Part shown: positions 26,838 through 34,492 of the stretch, one piece after another
Layout: each line of letters begins with the position of its first letter
How positions within the stretch are numbered: the stretch's first letter is position 1
Assembly (NCBI GenBank): GCA_017557665.1
Contig: JAFYYI010000029.1
Coordinates: forward strand, 1-58,877
Source of the DNA: Muribaculaceae bacterium
GTDB lineage: Bacteria; Bacteroidota; Bacteroidia; Bacteroidales; Muribaculaceae
Direction: 5' to 3'
Length of the DNA: 58,877 bases
The notes under the pieces: model-generated
What the model saw: the letters and a program-made list of their open reading frames with translations, nothing else
Told to the model about the DNA's origin: nothing
The model's database searches: none
Program-made: the position numbers and the translations under genes

Positions 26838-27329
26838 CTAATTGGCTATGAGTTTGCGAACCTCTTCCAGCAGCTCATTTTCGGCGCCATCGGTATAACC
26901 GCTATGCTTGCTCACGATATTTCCATTGCCGTCTACAACAACAACAAAGGGTATCATCTGTCCTCCGAGGGCCTTGAGCAGGTCACTGTTGGGATCAAGC
27001 AGCACTTCATACTCCCATTCATTCTGGTCAACCAGGGGTTTCACCTTGTTGATGTTCTGAGCCTGGTCGATGCTCACGGCATAAATCTTGACACCTGTTT
27101 CCTCACGCCACTCGTCATAGACCTCGGCAATGGCCGAGAGTTCACGGTTGCAAGGCTTGCACCAAGTGGCGAAGAAATCAATGATAAAAGGCTTGCCGTC
27201 ATTGCTCAAAGTCTCACTCTGAACCGTAGTGCCATCAATGCTCTTGAGCGTCACAGCAGGAATCTGGGCTTGAACCAGTCCTATACCAGCCAACAGGCCA
27301 ACGAAAATAGATAGAATAAACCTTTTCAT
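26838..27329 (-). CDS. TlpA-like thioredoxin-fold protein
   Basis: 163 aa with signal peptide MKRFILSIFVGLLAGIGLVQAQ and a single thioredoxin domain. The active site is WCKPC in IIDFFATWCKPCNRELSAIAEVYDEW; the cis-Pro region is MIPFVVVVDGNG. It should act in the periplasm on disulfides. It is the first gene of the cluster, has its own strong promoter, and its likely clients are the cysteine-containing Omp28 proteins encoded downstream. Confidence 0.9.
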   Translation of the reverse strand: MKRFILSIFVGLLAGIGLVQAQIPAVTLKSIDGTTVQSETLSNDGKPFIIDFFATWCKPCNRELSAIAEVYDEWREETGVKIYAVSIDQAQNINKVKPLVDQNEWEYEVLLDPNSDLLKALGGQMIPFVVVVDGNGNIVSKHSGYTDGAENELLEEVRKLIAN

Positions 27330-27359
27330 ATACTTAAATTATAGTTCTTAATAACCTCG

Positions 27360-27391
27360 CAAAGTTAAAACAAATTCTAGTGAAAATCAAA
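27360..27391 (-). promoter_or_regulatory. Promoter of the TlpA-DUF6029-Omp28 cluster
   Basis: Minus strand TTTG (27391-27388), a 20-nt spacer, TAACTTTG (27367-27360), about 30 nt before the TlpA start. Confidence 0.75.
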
Positions 27392-27473
27392 ATAATGCAA
27401 GAAAACAATCGCCCAAATTTGTTTTTCTTAACTAAAACAGAAACAGGAACCGTGAAGAATTCTGGTATTATTG

Positions 27474-28673
27474 TTATCGGGAGGCCCTGTAATAGAGGAC
27501 TGCGGCAATGATGATATACACGAAATTGGGAATCCACATAGCCACACGAGGACTCGTGTAACCCGACACCGCAAAGGTCGAAGTCACGGTCATGAACAGG
27601 ATATAGGAGAAACTGAGGAGCAGACCCAGACCGATGTTCAGACCGATGCCGCCTCTCACCTTGCGCGACGAGAGCGACAAGCCAATGATGGTCAAGATAA
27701 AGGCGGCGGCTGTCATGGCGATGCGGCGCTCGTATTCGATTTCAAAATTCTTGATATTGGCGACACCACGGGCTTTCTGCTTGTTGATATATTCCTTCAG
27801 TTCGGGTGAGGTCATGGTCTGCTCGTCGTTCTTGGAAATCAGGAAGTCGCGCGGGTCGATATTGAGCAGGGTGTCCATCACCGAGCCCTTGGTCATGGTT
27901 TCCTTGATGCCCTTGAACTCACGTATCGTGTACTGCCGCACGGTCCACAAGCCCACCGAGTCATACTTGATGGTCTCGGCTGTGAGGCGTGACTTGAGGG
28001 TGTTGCCGTCAAACTCCTCAAGCGAGAAACGGAAACCGCTGCGCGTGGTATTGTCATAGCGCGCCATGTAGGCCATCACGCCCGGTCTGATCTGCAACTG
28101 GATGTTGTCTCCATAAATCACCTCCTTGTTCTTCACCCACTTATTGGTGTAGGCAATGCGCTCAACGTTGGCTGGCGGGATGATATAAGCCGCCAGCAGA
28201 TAACTGCCCAGGGCAATCACTGCTGCCGAGAAGAGGTAAGGAATAGTCAGTCGCTGGAAACTGATGCCATTGGAGAGCATGGCGATAATCTCGCTGCGGT
28301 CAGCAAGACGGGAGGTGAAGAAAATCACCGAGATGAACGTGAACAACGGACTGAACTGGCTGAGCACAAACGGCAGGAAGTTCATGAAGTACTGAAAGAC
28401 GGTCGCCTTCCAGGGTGCGGTGAGCACGGCATCAAGTTTCTCGTTGATGTCGAACATCACCACGATAGCGAACAGCAACAAGATGGCAAAGAAGAAGGTA
28501 CCCAGGAAGTGCTTGATGATGTAGCGGTCAAAGCGCTTCACGTAGTACCACGGGCGACGTGATGGTGCTTTAGCGGGAGCAGCATCAACGGGAGCGACGG
28601 AGCCATCGGGAGACGCAAGATTCTGCGTCTCTATAGAGGGCTGCTCTATGTTCTTGAGTTGGTCTTCCATCAC
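27474..28673 (-). CDS. LptF/LptG-family permease
   Basis: 399 aa. A YjgP/YjgQ-type membrane subunit of the lipopolysaccharide exporter, which with LptB extracts LPS from the inner membrane. It starts with an unusual ~38-residue cytoplasmic extension, then FDRYIIKHFLGTFFFAILLLFAIVVMFDINEKLD, the standard first helix. Two more helices precede the periplasmic jellyroll-like domain (about residues 150-300), and three helices end the protein. The N-terminal extension contains the dispersed palindrome 28610-28631, translated as IETQNLAS, so a repeat insertion has lengthened the protein. It is read 17 nt after tgt. Confidence 0.88.
   Translation of the reverse strand: MMEDQLKNIEQPSIETQNLASPDGSVAPVDAAPAKAPSRRPWYYVKRFDRYIIKHFLGTFFFAILLLFAIVVMFDINEKLDAVLTAPWKATVFQYFMNFLPFVLSQFSPLFTFISVIFFTSRLADRSEIIAMLSNGISFQRLTIPYLFSAAVIALGSYLLAAYIIPPANVERIAYTNKWVKNKEVIYGDNIQLQIRPGVMAYMARYDNTTRSGFRFSLEEFDGNTLKSRLTAETIKYDSVGLWTVRQYTIREFKGIKETMTKGSVMDTLLNIDPRDFLISKNDEQTMTSPELKEYINKQKARGVANIKNFEIEYERRIAMTAAAFILTIIGLSLSSRKVRGGIGLNIGLGLLLSFSYILFMTVTSTFAVSGYTSPRVAMWIPNFVYIIIAAVLYYRASR
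28610..28631. repeat. Dispersed palindrome, copy 2 (inside coding sequence)
   Basis: The same element as at 21100-21121 (arms GAGACGCA/TGCGTCTC), lying within the N-terminal codons of the LptF/G gene. Confidence 0.8.
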
Positions 28674-28690
28674 TCCTAAAACCCTAATTC

Positions 28691-29821
28691 CTAAAGCCTA
28701 ACCTGAACATCATGGAGCATCTGGCGTTTCCATTCGGGGAAATCGCCGGCGATGATGTGCTTGCGGGCCTCACCCACCAGCCACAGGTAGAAGGCCAGGT
28801 TGTGCACACTGGCTATCTGCATGGCCAAGATTTCCTGTGCGATGAACAGGTGACGCACGTAGGCCTTGCTGTAGATGTGATCAACAATCGACGGACCGTC
28901 TTCCTGCAAAGGAGAGAAATCATCGGCCCACTTCTTATTGCGCATGTTCATGATGCCGTGACGGGTGAACAACATACCGTTGCGTCCGTTGCGCGTGGGC
29001 ATCACACAGTCCATCATATCAACACCGCGGTCGATGGCCTCGAGTATGTTGGCAGGGGTTCCGACGCCCATCAGGTAACGGGGACGGTCCTGCGGCAGAA
29101 TGTCGTTGACTATTTCAATCATCTCATACATCACCTCGGTGGGCTCTCCCACTGCAAGGCCACCAATGGCGTTGCCGTCGGCACCCAGGTCGGCGACAAA
29201 CTTGGAGGACTCCACACGCAGGTCCTTGTAGACACACCCCTGGACGATGGGGAAATAGGCCTGACTATGGCCATAACGGGGCTGGGTGTTCTTGTAGTGT
29301 TTCCAACCGCGTGCAAGCCAGTTATGGGTCAGCGTCAACGACTTACGGGCATAATTGTAGTCGCTGGTGCCGGGAGGGCACTCGTCAAGCGCCATCATGA
29401 TGTCGCTACCGATGCTGCGCTCGATGTCAACCACCTTTTCAGGGGTGAACAGATGCTTGCTGCCGTCGATGTGACTGCGGAAGGTCACGCCCTCATCGGT
29501 CAACTTGCGGTTCTCGGCCAGCGAAAAGACTTGAAAACCACCACTGTCGGTCAGGATCGGGCGATCCCAACCGTTGAACTTGTGCAAGCCTCCGGCACGC
29601 TCAATGATATCCATGCCAGGTCGCAAGTACAAGTGATAGGTGTTACCGAGAATGATCTGAGCTTTAATGTCATCGCGCAGTTCAGGCATCTGCACCGCCT
29701 TGACGGCGCCTACCGTGCCGACGGGCATGAAGATAGGGGTCTCAATCTGGCCGTGGTCGGTCGTGATGAGTCCAGCGCGGGCGTTGGTGCCGCTGGGTGT
29801 GGCTATGAGTTGATAGTCCAT
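28691..29821 (-). CDS. tgt: tRNA-guanine transglycosylase (queuine/preQ1)
   Basis: 376 aa. It replaces G34 by a queuosine precursor in tRNAs for Tyr, His, Asn and Asp. The active-site motifs are intact: LTDSGGFQVFSLAENRK, GGLAVGEP (substrate site) and DCVMPTRNGRNG (recognition loop). The expected C-terminal zinc site C-x-C-x2-C is missing: in its place is EDGPSIVDHIYSKAY, and only the later His (VHNLAFYLWL) remains. I believe this loss is shared by Bacteroidetes Tgt enzymes rather than damage to this gene. It is the first gene of a two-gene unit with the LptF/G permease. Confidence 0.95.
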   Translation of the reverse strand: MDYQLIATPSGTNARAGLITTDHGQIETPIFMPVGTVGAVKAVQMPELRDDIKAQIILGNTYHLYLRPGMDIIERAGGLHKFNGWDRPILTDSGGFQVFSLAENRKLTDEGVTFRSHIDGSKHLFTPEKVVDIERSIGSDIMMALDECPPGTSDYNYARKSLTLTHNWLARGWKHYKNTQPRYGHSQAYFPIVQGCVYKDLRVESSKFVADLGADGNAIGGLAVGEPTEVMYEMIEIVNDILPQDRPRYLMGVGTPANILEAIDRGVDMMDCVMPTRNGRNGMLFTRHGIMNMRNKKWADDFSPLQEDGPSIVDHIYSKAYVRHLFIAQEILAMQIASVHNLAFYLWLVGEARKHIIAGDFPEWKRQMLHDVQVRL

Positions 29822-29847
29822 TCAGTCGTTGTTATAGTAAAATCGTG

Positions 29848-29855
29848 CAAAGATA
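29848..29855 (-). promoter_or_regulatory. -7 box upstream of tgt
   Basis: Minus strand TATCTTTG, about 26 nt before the tgt ATG. No TTTG is found at the -33 distance. Confidence 0.45.
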
Positions 29856-29923
29856 CTAAAATAGTTAATAGTGAATCGCGAATCAAGAAGAGTTTTTTCA
29901 TGACGCCATGTCCAAAAGGGACA

Positions 29924-29963
29924 AAAAGATGAGTTTCGCTGCGTGCAACGAAACTCATCTTTT
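29924..29963 (-). terminator. Terminator of the first coiled-coil gene
   Basis: A perfect 15-bp stem (AAAAGATGAGTTTCG, 29924-29938, with CGAAACTCATCTTTT, 29949-29963); the minus-strand transcript ends in CTTTTTGTCC. Confidence 0.88.
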
Positions 29964-30004
29964 ATTCAGCATGCTTTCAGAACCATGCTGTACTGAGGCA
30001 CCTA

Positions 30005-30628
30005 TTACTGATATTTCTCCATCTCCACTTTTGCCTGCTCAAGAATCATCTCACTCTCGGCCACAGTGTTAACAGCATTCATGTATCGCTGCTGAATCTT
30101 GAGCCGCTGATTCACGTGTTTCTTGTGGAGCTTGGTCCGCTCGGCTTCCTGTTTCACGCGCTCCTTGTCGGTCAGTCCGTCTGAAGATGCTTTGGCTTGC
30201 TTCTGCTCAAGTTTGACACACTCAAGCGACTGTTTCTGGCGAAGGGCGGCAAAATCCCTTTCGGCTTCCGCTTTTCTCACAAGGGCCTGCTTCATCCTGT
30301 AATTGGCCATATTGTAGGCCTGTGTGGCCAGCTGGAGTGCCTTGTCACTGGAGTTAGCGACAGAACTGTTATAGAATTCCTGCGCCCTCATGTCCCACAC
30401 CATTTGGCGGCTCTGCCTGTCGATATCCGGTGTCTTGAGATGAGGGGCATTCTTGTTGTTGTAAGACTGCATATAGTGCGCCTCGGCATTCTTGATCATC
30501 TGCAACTGGGCAGGATCGGCCTGCCGGGACATTTCGGGCGAAGTGACGCCTAATTTAGTGGGCATCTGCGCCCATGTTGTGGTGGATGCTGCTAAACAAA
30601 CTGCTGCCATTAAAATAAACCGTTTCAT
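30005..30628 (-). CDS. Exported coiled-coil protein
   Basis: 207 aa, no family I recognise. Signal peptide MKRFILMAAVCLAASTTTWAQ, a short non-helical region to about residue 75, then a helical segment rich in Lys, Gln, Glu and Ala to the end (AEAERDFAALRQKQ, LKIQQRYMNAVNTVAESEMILEQAKVEMEKYQ). The next gene upstream encodes a second exported coiled-coil protein with the same ending (AKxExEKY-[KQ]), so the two are probably paralogues. Periplasmic location is inferred. It has its own strong terminator; a clear promoter box is not visible. Confidence 0.75.
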   Translation of the reverse strand: MKRFILMAAVCLAASTTTWAQMPTKLGVTSPEMSRQADPAQLQMIKNAEAHYMQSYNNKNAPHLKTPDIDRQSRQMVWDMRAQEFYNSSVANSSDKALQLATQAYNMANYRMKQALVRKAEAERDFAALRQKQSLECVKLEQKQAKASSDGLTDKERVKQEAERTKLHKKHVNQRLKIQQRYMNAVNTVAESEMILEQAKVEMEKYQ

Positions 30629-30735
30629 AATCGTAAATGTTTAGAAGTTAAACAATTGTACTTTTTCCTCTTTGTATTATTTAGACGCTGAAATGTAAAA
30701 AAAGTTTAATCGCACAATTATTACTCATTTTAAAC

Positions 30736-30777
30736 AATCAGGAGGCCAGCGACATCTCGTGTCACTGACCTCCTGAT
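30736..30777 (-). terminator. Terminator of the second coiled-coil gene
   Basis: AATCAGGAGGCCAGCGACA pairs with TGTCACTGACCTCCTGATT (two mismatches) around a short loop; on the minus strand it runs into GTTTAAAATG. Confidence 0.7.
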
Positions 30778-30819
30778 TCAGTCATTTCACATTGCAATGC
30801 GATGGCATTGCTACAGGAA

Positions 30820-31428
30820 TCATTTGTATTTCTCCACTTCCTTCTTGGCCTTCTCGAGATTCTCCTCGGCCTTCTTCAAATTGTTGACAGCTTTCTCATA
30901 TTCCTTCTGGGCCTTGAGGTTCTGCTTGGCGACCTTCTCCTCAAATTTCTTTCGCTCGGTCTCCATCTTGAGAGCCTTTTCAGCATCACCCTGATTCTTG
31001 GCTATCTTCTCATTGAGTTTCTGACGCTCCTGAACCTGTTTCTCGGGCAGTTCGTTCATCTTCTTCTGAGCCTCGGCTTGCTTCTTTTGAGCATCTTTCA
31101 CCTTGTCAACAGCCTTGTTGTACTTTTCGGTGGCCTTCTGACGCTTCTGGATCAGCTGTTGCTGCTTTTTAGCCTCTTTTTCGGCCTTCTTGGCTTCTTT
31201 CTCCTGCTTTTCGGCCTGCTTCTTGGCTTCCTTGGCCTTCTTCTCTTGCTCCTTATAGGCCTCCTTCTGCTTCTTGGCAGCCTCGGCCTGCTTCTTGGCT
31301 ACATCAGCATCCTTGGCATACTGATTCTGTTGCTGCTCGTAGTTCTGCGGCGTCTCGTAGTTCTGTGCCATTGCGGCAGGTGCTGCTGCAAAACAGAACA
31401 GCACTGCCATCAAAAATAATTTCTTCAT
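30820..31428 (-). CDS. Exported Lys/Glu/Ala-rich coiled-coil protein
   Basis: 202 aa. Signal peptide MKKLFLMAVLFCFAAAPAAMAQ, a short Q/N-rich linker (NYETPQNYEQQQNQYAKD), then ~160 residues that are almost only K, E, A, Q and N, forming one long predicted coiled coil (for example AEKQEKEAKKAEKEAKKQQQ). There are no cysteines in the mature part and few hydrophobic residues, so it is likely a rod or charged filament in the periplasm. Family unknown. It has a good promoter and a terminator of its own, and a paralogue directly downstream. Confidence 0.78.
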   Translation of the reverse strand: MKKLFLMAVLFCFAAAPAAMAQNYETPQNYEQQQNQYAKDADVAKKQAEAAKKQKEAYKEQEKKAKEAKKQAEKQEKEAKKAEKEAKKQQQLIQKRQKATEKYNKAVDKVKDAQKKQAEAQKKMNELPEKQVQERQKLNEKIAKNQGDAEKALKMETERKKFEEKVAKQNLKAQKEYEKAVNNLKKAEENLEKAKKEVEKYK

Positions 31429-31471
31429 AACGTAGTATTTTTATAAATTAAACTTTGTTTCTTTAATATGG

Positions 31472-31503
31472 CAAAGATAGTACTTTGACCTGAATTGACC
31501 AAA
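31472..31503 (-). promoter_or_regulatory. Promoter of the Lys/Glu-rich coiled-coil gene
   Basis: Minus strand TTTG (31503-31500), a 20-nt spacer, TATCTTTG (31479-31472). Confidence 0.75.
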
Positions 31504-31527
31504 AAAGTTTAAAAAAATGCCATGCCG

Positions 31528-32163
31528 TCAATTATCAATACGACGCTGGTAGGTGAACTCGTCGATGCGAGTGACGCCGATGGACTCAAGATACCGGCGA
31601 CTGCGCTGTACATCTTCATCGGTATTATAATCGGGGATGTGAGGCACGCGAACGACGATGCGGTCGGCCATGCCGTCATGGCTCAAGAGCCATTGCAGGT
31701 TATCGAGCGTGCGCTGGTTGTTTTGCCCGGTGTAACGACGATAGATGTCAGGGTTGACGTCCTTGATGTCGATGAAGTATTCATGAATGTGGGGCAAGAG
31801 GCGCTCCAAGTGCTGACGGTCAACATTTAGGGCGGTTTCTATCGTGATGTGCCACTCGGAAGGCGCCATGCGGCAAAAGGCGTCAATGAACTCGCTGCGG
31901 ATGGCCGGTTCCCCACCGCCAAAGGTGATGCCTCCACCCGTGGCCAGGAAATAGAGATTGTCTATCATCACCTCACCAAGTAATTCGTCGGGGGTGACAG
32001 TGCGCCACAGGCCTTCGGGGCGCAAGCATTGTGAATTGAGACAGTACTGACACCGCAGCGTGCAGCCGTGAAAGGCGACCAGGGTAGTCACCCCCTGGCC
32101 GTCCACTGTCAAACGATGCCTCGCCACCGCGATGAGTGGCGAGGTCAAATTAATTGCAGCCAT
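31528..32163 (-). CDS. PflA-like radical SAM protein, target unknown
   Basis: 211 aa. The cluster motif is CTLRCQYC (C-x3-C-x2-C) near residue 34, followed by GGGITFGGGEPAIRSEFIDAF, the SAM-binding motif in the form used by pyruvate-formate-lyase-activating enzymes. No extra ferredoxin domain is present. The length and motifs suggest a compact activase-like enzyme, but no glycyl-radical enzyme is encoded in the window. It lies 14 nt downstream of the TonB-domain gene at 32178, whose N-terminus carries four cysteines, so the two are co-translated. Whether the neighbour is its substrate or only a companion is unknown. Confidence 0.82.
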   Translation of the reverse strand: MAAINLTSPLIAVARHRLTVDGQGVTTLVAFHGCTLRCQYCLNSQCLRPEGLWRTVTPDELLGEVMIDNLYFLATGGGITFGGGEPAIRSEFIDAFCRMAPSEWHITIETALNVDRQHLERLLPHIHEYFIDIKDVNPDIYRRYTGQNNQRTLDNLQWLLSHDGMADRIVVRVPHIPDYNTDEDVQRSRRYLESIGVTRIDEFTYQRRIDN

Positions 32164-32177
32164 CAGTTGAGAAAAGA

Positions 32178-32891
32178 TTATTTCTTAGAGCTGAGCTTCT
32201 TGGCATCGAAGAGAAGATAGTACCTGGACTCGTAAGGTTCGCCACTTTCATGCCTGGCAGGTTCAAATTGTGGCAGCAGCTCTGTCACTCTCAAAGCCTC
32301 GGCAATAAAAGCTGAATCGGAGTAAACCGAAACATAAGGGGATTTTACACGCCCATCAGGGTCAATGACAATCTCGACAATGGTGAATAAATCATCAGGC
32401 GTTCCCTCGGGGCACACAAAATTCTTCTTGATGAAGTTGAACAGAGCGCCTTCTCCACCAGGGAATACCGCCTTGCGTTCACCCTTAAAAAACTCACTAT
32501 CAAGGATCGCCTTTTCACTATTCATGGTATATAATTCAGCGATTATCGAGTCAGCGGTAACATCCGGAGCCGCGACTTCTCCCATCAGCTGTTCATCATC
32601 ATCGCCAGAATGAACAATCGTTTTTATGGATTCGCTGACAAAATCGCACGATGTGGCCGTGAAACTTGTCAGACCCAAGCTAACGCCAGCGACGAGAGCG
32701 GCCTTGCCGAGGAACTTCTTGCGAGTGAGTTCCCGTTCCAGATAGCGCACCTCGCTCTCGCAGGCGGGACAGGTACCCAAACATTCACCCTCGTGATGAC
32801 ACTCCCGAGGCTCATACTTGATACCATTGGCGCGCGCGATGTCAAGACGGATTTTCTTGAGTTGATCGCAAATAAATCTACCGTTTTTCAT
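32178..32891 (-). CDS. TonB-domain-like protein with N-terminal four-Cys module
   Basis: 237 aa. Residues 1-55 form a cytosolic-looking module: ICDQLKKIRLDIARANGIKY, then CHHEGECLGTCPACESE with cysteines spaced C-x6-C-x3-C-x2-C, fit for zinc or an iron-sulfur cluster. Next is RKKFLGKAALVAGVSLGL, a basic stretch plus hydrophobic segment that loosely resembles a twin-arginine signal, ending in a possible lipobox (TATSC). The C-terminal ~110 residues have the shape of the TonB C-terminal domain (FTIVEIVIDPDGRVKSPYV). It is the most diverged of four tandem paralogues and the one nearest the radical SAM gene. Confidence 0.75.
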   Translation of the reverse strand: MKNGRFICDQLKKIRLDIARANGIKYEPRECHHEGECLGTCPACESEVRYLERELTRKKFLGKAALVAGVSLGLTSFTATSCDFVSESIKTIVHSGDDDEQLMGEVAAPDVTADSIIAELYTMNSEKAILDSEFFKGERKAVFPGGEGALFNFIKKNFVCPEGTPDDLFTIVEIVIDPDGRVKSPYVSVYSDSAFIAEALRVTELLPQFEPARHESGEPYESRYYLLFDAKKLSSKK

Positions 32892-32922
32892 ATCGCATTG
32901 AGTTTTATTACCATCAATGGTG

Positions 32923-32954
32923 CAAAATTAATCACAAAAAATCAGAAAACCAAA
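32923..32954 (-). promoter_or_regulatory. Promoter of the Cys-module TonB gene and radical SAM gene
   Basis: Minus strand TTTG (32954-32951), a 20-nt spacer, TAATTTTG (32930-32923). The -7 box is about 30 nt before the ATG at 32891, so the last two genes of the array can be read on their own. Confidence 0.75.
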
Positions 32955-32962
32955 ACTATTTC

Positions 32963-33628
32963 TCATTCCAAGACTTCATTTTCTTCTGACAGTTTAAACA
33001 CTACAGGAAGTGTTAACCACATCGCAGCTGTCTTGCCACCAACGCTGCCAGGAAAGAACCTGGGTAACGACTTGCAGACGCGGATGGCTTCGTTGTCGAG
33101 CAATTCATGAACTGAATGAACAACCTTCACCTCACTGACCTCGCCATTCCTTTCAATGAGCAACTGCACGACCACACGACCCTGGATGCTATCCTTGACG
33201 GCCTCAGGCGGGTATTTGATGTGTGATGCCAGGTACTCCATCAGCGCACTTTCGCCACCTCGGAAGTAGGGCATCTGCTCACGGATCATCCCGAAGATTT
33301 CCTCTCGCTGCGTCGTGTCGCACACTTGGCTCAGACTGCCATTACCGGACATCATGGCTTCGCTTGGCGAGACACTGCTTGCCGCAGCCGACAAGCCAGA
33401 CAATGCCATGCTCACGCCGGCGACGAGGGCGGCTTTGCCAAGGAAACGCTTACGGGCGATTTCGCGCTCCAGGTAGCGCATTTCACTCTCACAGGCGGGG
33501 CAGGTGCCCACACACTCGCCATCGTGGGAGCACTTAGCAGGCATGTACTCAATACCGTTGGCGCGCGCAATGTCAAGGCGGATTGCCTTGAGTGCATTGC
33601 AAATATTTTTTCCGTGTTTCATCATCAC
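32963..33628 (-). CDS. TonB-domain protein with N-terminal four-Cys module
   Basis: 221 aa. The same N-terminal module as its neighbour (ICNALKAIRLDIARANGIEY, CSHDGECVGTCPACESE, C-x6-C-x3-C-x2-C), then RKRFLGKAALVAGVSMALSG as the hydrophobic segment. The C-terminal domain is a clear TonB C-terminal type: MPYFRGGESALMEYLASHIKYPPEAVKDSIQGRVVVQLLIERNGEVSEVKVVHSV. There is no proline-rich spacer as in true TonB, so energy transduction is doubtful. The 5' region of the gene is nearly identical to that of the next paralogue, which points to recent duplication of the module. The first of the two N-terminal Met codons is assumed. Confidence 0.78.
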   Translation of the reverse strand: MMMKHGKNICNALKAIRLDIARANGIEYMPAKCSHDGECVGTCPACESEMRYLEREIARKRFLGKAALVAGVSMALSGLSAAASSVSPSEAMMSGNGSLSQVCDTTQREEIFGMIREQMPYFRGGESALMEYLASHIKYPPEAVKDSIQGRVVVQLLIERNGEVSEVKVVHSVHELLDNEAIRVCKSLPRFFPGSVGGKTAAMWLTLPVVFKLSEENEVLE

Positions 33629-33677
33629 AATATTTTTAAGAGATACAATTATAGTGTTTCTAAATTATTCCATGAGA

Positions 33678-34253
33678 TTATTCCCCTACTCCCTTTAGTT
33701 TGAAGGTGACGGGCAGTGTGTACCAGACTGACACGGCCTGACCATTCTGGCGCCCTGGGGTGAAGTCGGGTAGCGACTTGCAGAGGCGGACAGCCTCCTT
33801 GTCAAGTTCCTTGTCCACCGAGCGGACAACCTTTACTTCACCGACCTTTCCGGTCTTGTCAACAACGAACTGTACAACAACCTTACCCTGAACATTAATC
33901 TCAGCGTACATGGGCGGGTACTGGATATTACTTTCGATGTACTCCATCAGAGCGGCATCACCACCGGGAAATTGAGGCATCTGCTCAACAACCGTGAAGA
34001 TTTTGTCCGTGGAATCTAAGCTATCCCTGACAGCCTTGGGTGGTCGGCAAAAAACATCCACTGTGGGCATCACGGGAAGCCGCGGCATCTGCTCAGGATC
34101 CTCAAAAACCGTCTCCCTATTCACTGAGTCACAGGCATAATTATGCACTCTATGACTAGACGCCGTAGCGGAAAGGCTCGTCAGCACCACGGTCAAGAGG
34201 ACAGCAACCCTGATTGCCCTCATCATATCAATATTTAATTTTCCGCGTTTCAT
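33678..34253 (-). CDS. Exported TonB-C-terminal-domain protein
   Basis: 191 aa. Here the Cys module is absent; the N-terminus is a plain signal/anchor (MRAIRVAVLLTVVLTSLSATA). A short linker is followed by the TonB C-terminal domain MPQFPGGDAALMEYIESNIQYPPMYAEINVQGKVVVQFVVDKTGKVGEVKVVRSVDKELDKEAVRLCKSLPDFTPG. The second paralogue of the array, it probably sits in the periplasm. A -7-like TAACTTTG lies upstream (34307-34300), but the -33 spacing is poor. Confidence 0.8.
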   Translation of the reverse strand: MKRGKLNIDMMRAIRVAVLLTVVLTSLSATASSHRVHNYACDSVNRETVFEDPEQMPRLPVMPTVDVFCRPPKAVRDSLDSTDKIFTVVEQMPQFPGGDAALMEYIESNIQYPPMYAEINVQGKVVVQFVVDKTGKVGEVKVVRSVDKELDKEAVRLCKSLPDFTPGRQNGQAVSVWYTLPVTFKLKGVGE

Positions 34254-34411
34254 CTTCAGTCAAAATTTGGGTTGATAAAAACGGTTTAACTCTCGGTTGC
34301 AAAGTTACAACGGTTTATTGAAAAAACGCCCAAAATTGCTAACATTCGCAGGTCATTCCTGAAAACTAAACATCTTGATTTTCAGGTATTTGAAAAACAA
34401 AAAGGTCATTT

Positions 34412-34449
34412 GAGGGTAATTTGCCGATTTGGTGCACAAATTACCCCTC
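34412..34449 (-). terminator. Hairpin after the 290-aa TonB-domain gene
   Basis: GAGGGTAATTTG pairs with CAAATTACCCCTC (one bulge); about 10 nt later the minus strand has CTTTTTGTTTTTC. Confidence 0.6.
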
Positions 34450-34492
34450 GGAAAAAGCATTTTCAAGGGTTGTTGCGACACTTAAAGCAGTA

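Noticed and set aside
28712..29932. A 406-codon open frame on the plus strand opposite tgt
   Set aside because: tgt is certain from its active-site motifs; the opposite frame is low-complexity.
32720..32790. Twin-arginine export signal in the Cys-module TonB proteins
   Set aside because: RKKFLG and RKRFLG lack a true RR pair, and the cysteine module before them would be exported too; an internal membrane anchor fits better.
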